Positions 5,634 through 5,801 of a stretch of DNA of 5,801 nt are shown one piece after another (the stretch's first letter is position 1; every line of letters begins with the position of its first letter). Under the pieces are notes generated by a model, which searched no databases, had not been told where the DNA came from, and worked only from the letters and a program-made list of their open reading frames with translations. Made by a program: the position numbers and the translations under genes. This DNA comes from Alphaproteobacteria bacterium (GTDB lineage Bacteria; Pseudomonadota; Alphaproteobacteria; Geminicoccales; Geminicoccaceae), in assembly GCA_026984595.1 (NCBI GenBank), contig JALSRW010000011.1:1-5801 (forward strand), written 5' to 3'.

Positions 5634-5801
5634 GTGAGCAGCCCCTCGGCCAGAGCCAGCAGCAGTGGCATGGTGACGGCCGCCACTGCCGTCTGCACGC
5701 TGACCATGGCCGCCATCAGTTCGGCATCGCCGCCGAGCTGGCGGGCCAGCAGATAGGCGCCGGCGGCCGCCGGGGCGGCGTGGAACAGGATGACGGCGAA
5801 G
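5630..5801 (-). CDS. AEC-family (auxin efflux carrier-like) transporter, C-terminal fragment
   Basis: Reading the minus strand from the window edge to TGA (5632-5630) gives 56 residues, beginning FAVILFHAAPAAAGAYLLAR and ending LLALAEGLLT. The pattern of a small-residue-rich helix, then YLLARQLGGDAELMAA, then a last hydrophobic helix (TAVAAVTMPLLLALA) matches the C-terminus of bacterial AEC permeases (often annotated as malonate or auxin efflux carriers). These carry organic anions across the inner membrane. The two hydrophobic stretches are probably the last two transmembrane helices. The rest of the gene lies beyond the window. It converges on the CoA-transferase gene with 13 nt between stop codons, so it is not part of the operon. 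Whether it imports or exports a substrate or product of the pathway is unknown. The family call rests on a short fragment. Confidence 0.72.
   Translation of the reverse strand, partial: FAVILFHAAPAAAGAYLLARQLGGDAELMAAMVSVQTAVAAVTMPLLLALAEGLLT

Noticed and set aside
1..5801. Search by eye for tRNA or rRNA genes, CRISPR arrays, insertion sequences, long repeats and attachment sites
   Set aside because: Nothing found. Coding sequence fills almost the whole window, with no repeated units or transposase-like genes.

Overview
The window is a GC-rich, gene-dense bacterial segment with G/C strongly preferred at third codon positions. It holds six plus-strand genes in one tight run and the tail of a convergent minus-strand gene. 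Codon use, Shine-Dalgarno sites and the protein families suggest a proteobacterium, perhaps an alphaproteobacterium. This is a guess from style, because no taxonomic marker is present.

Layout: (1) acyl-CoA dehydrogenase, 2-1135, 5' end possibly cut by the window edge; (2) a crotonase-fold enoyl-CoA hydratase/isomerase homologue, 1166-1975; (3) a stand-alone DUF35 zinc-ribbon/OB-fold protein, 1995-2372; (4) a thiolase-fold protein, 2369-3520, that lacks the usual nucleophilic cysteine; (5) a double-hotdog MaoC/hydratase-2 protein, 3530-4423; (6) a CaiB/BaiF (class III) CoA-transferase, 4417-5616; (7) the C-terminal 56 residues of an AEC-family (auxin efflux carrier-like) membrane transporter on the minus strand, 5630-5801. 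Gaps between the six genes are 30 nt, 19 nt, a 4-nt overlap, 9 nt and a 7-nt overlap (28 nt if the earlier transferase start is used), so they very likely form one operon. No stretch over 300 bases lacks a gene. The operon promoter is not in the window.

Together the genes read as a catabolic route for a CoA-linked acid. The CoA-transferase would activate the substrate, the dehydrogenase would make the 2-enoyl-CoA, and the MaoC protein would hydrate it to a 3-hydroxyacyl-CoA. The DUF35/thiolase pair would then cut the chain, plausibly by retro-aldol cleavage as in the Ltp2-ChsH2(DUF35) steroid side-chain system, since the thiolase cysteines are missing and no 3-hydroxyacyl-CoA dehydrogenase is visible. 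The crotonase homologue lacks both hydratase glutamates and carries a His-Asp pair instead, so it probably does something other than ordinary hydration, perhaps a C-C bond hydrolysis. The substrate cannot be read from the sequence; a branched, alicyclic, terpenoid or steroid-like acid is an inference from the enzyme set. The main point of interest is that at least two of the enzymes keep a well-known fold while having a changed active site.
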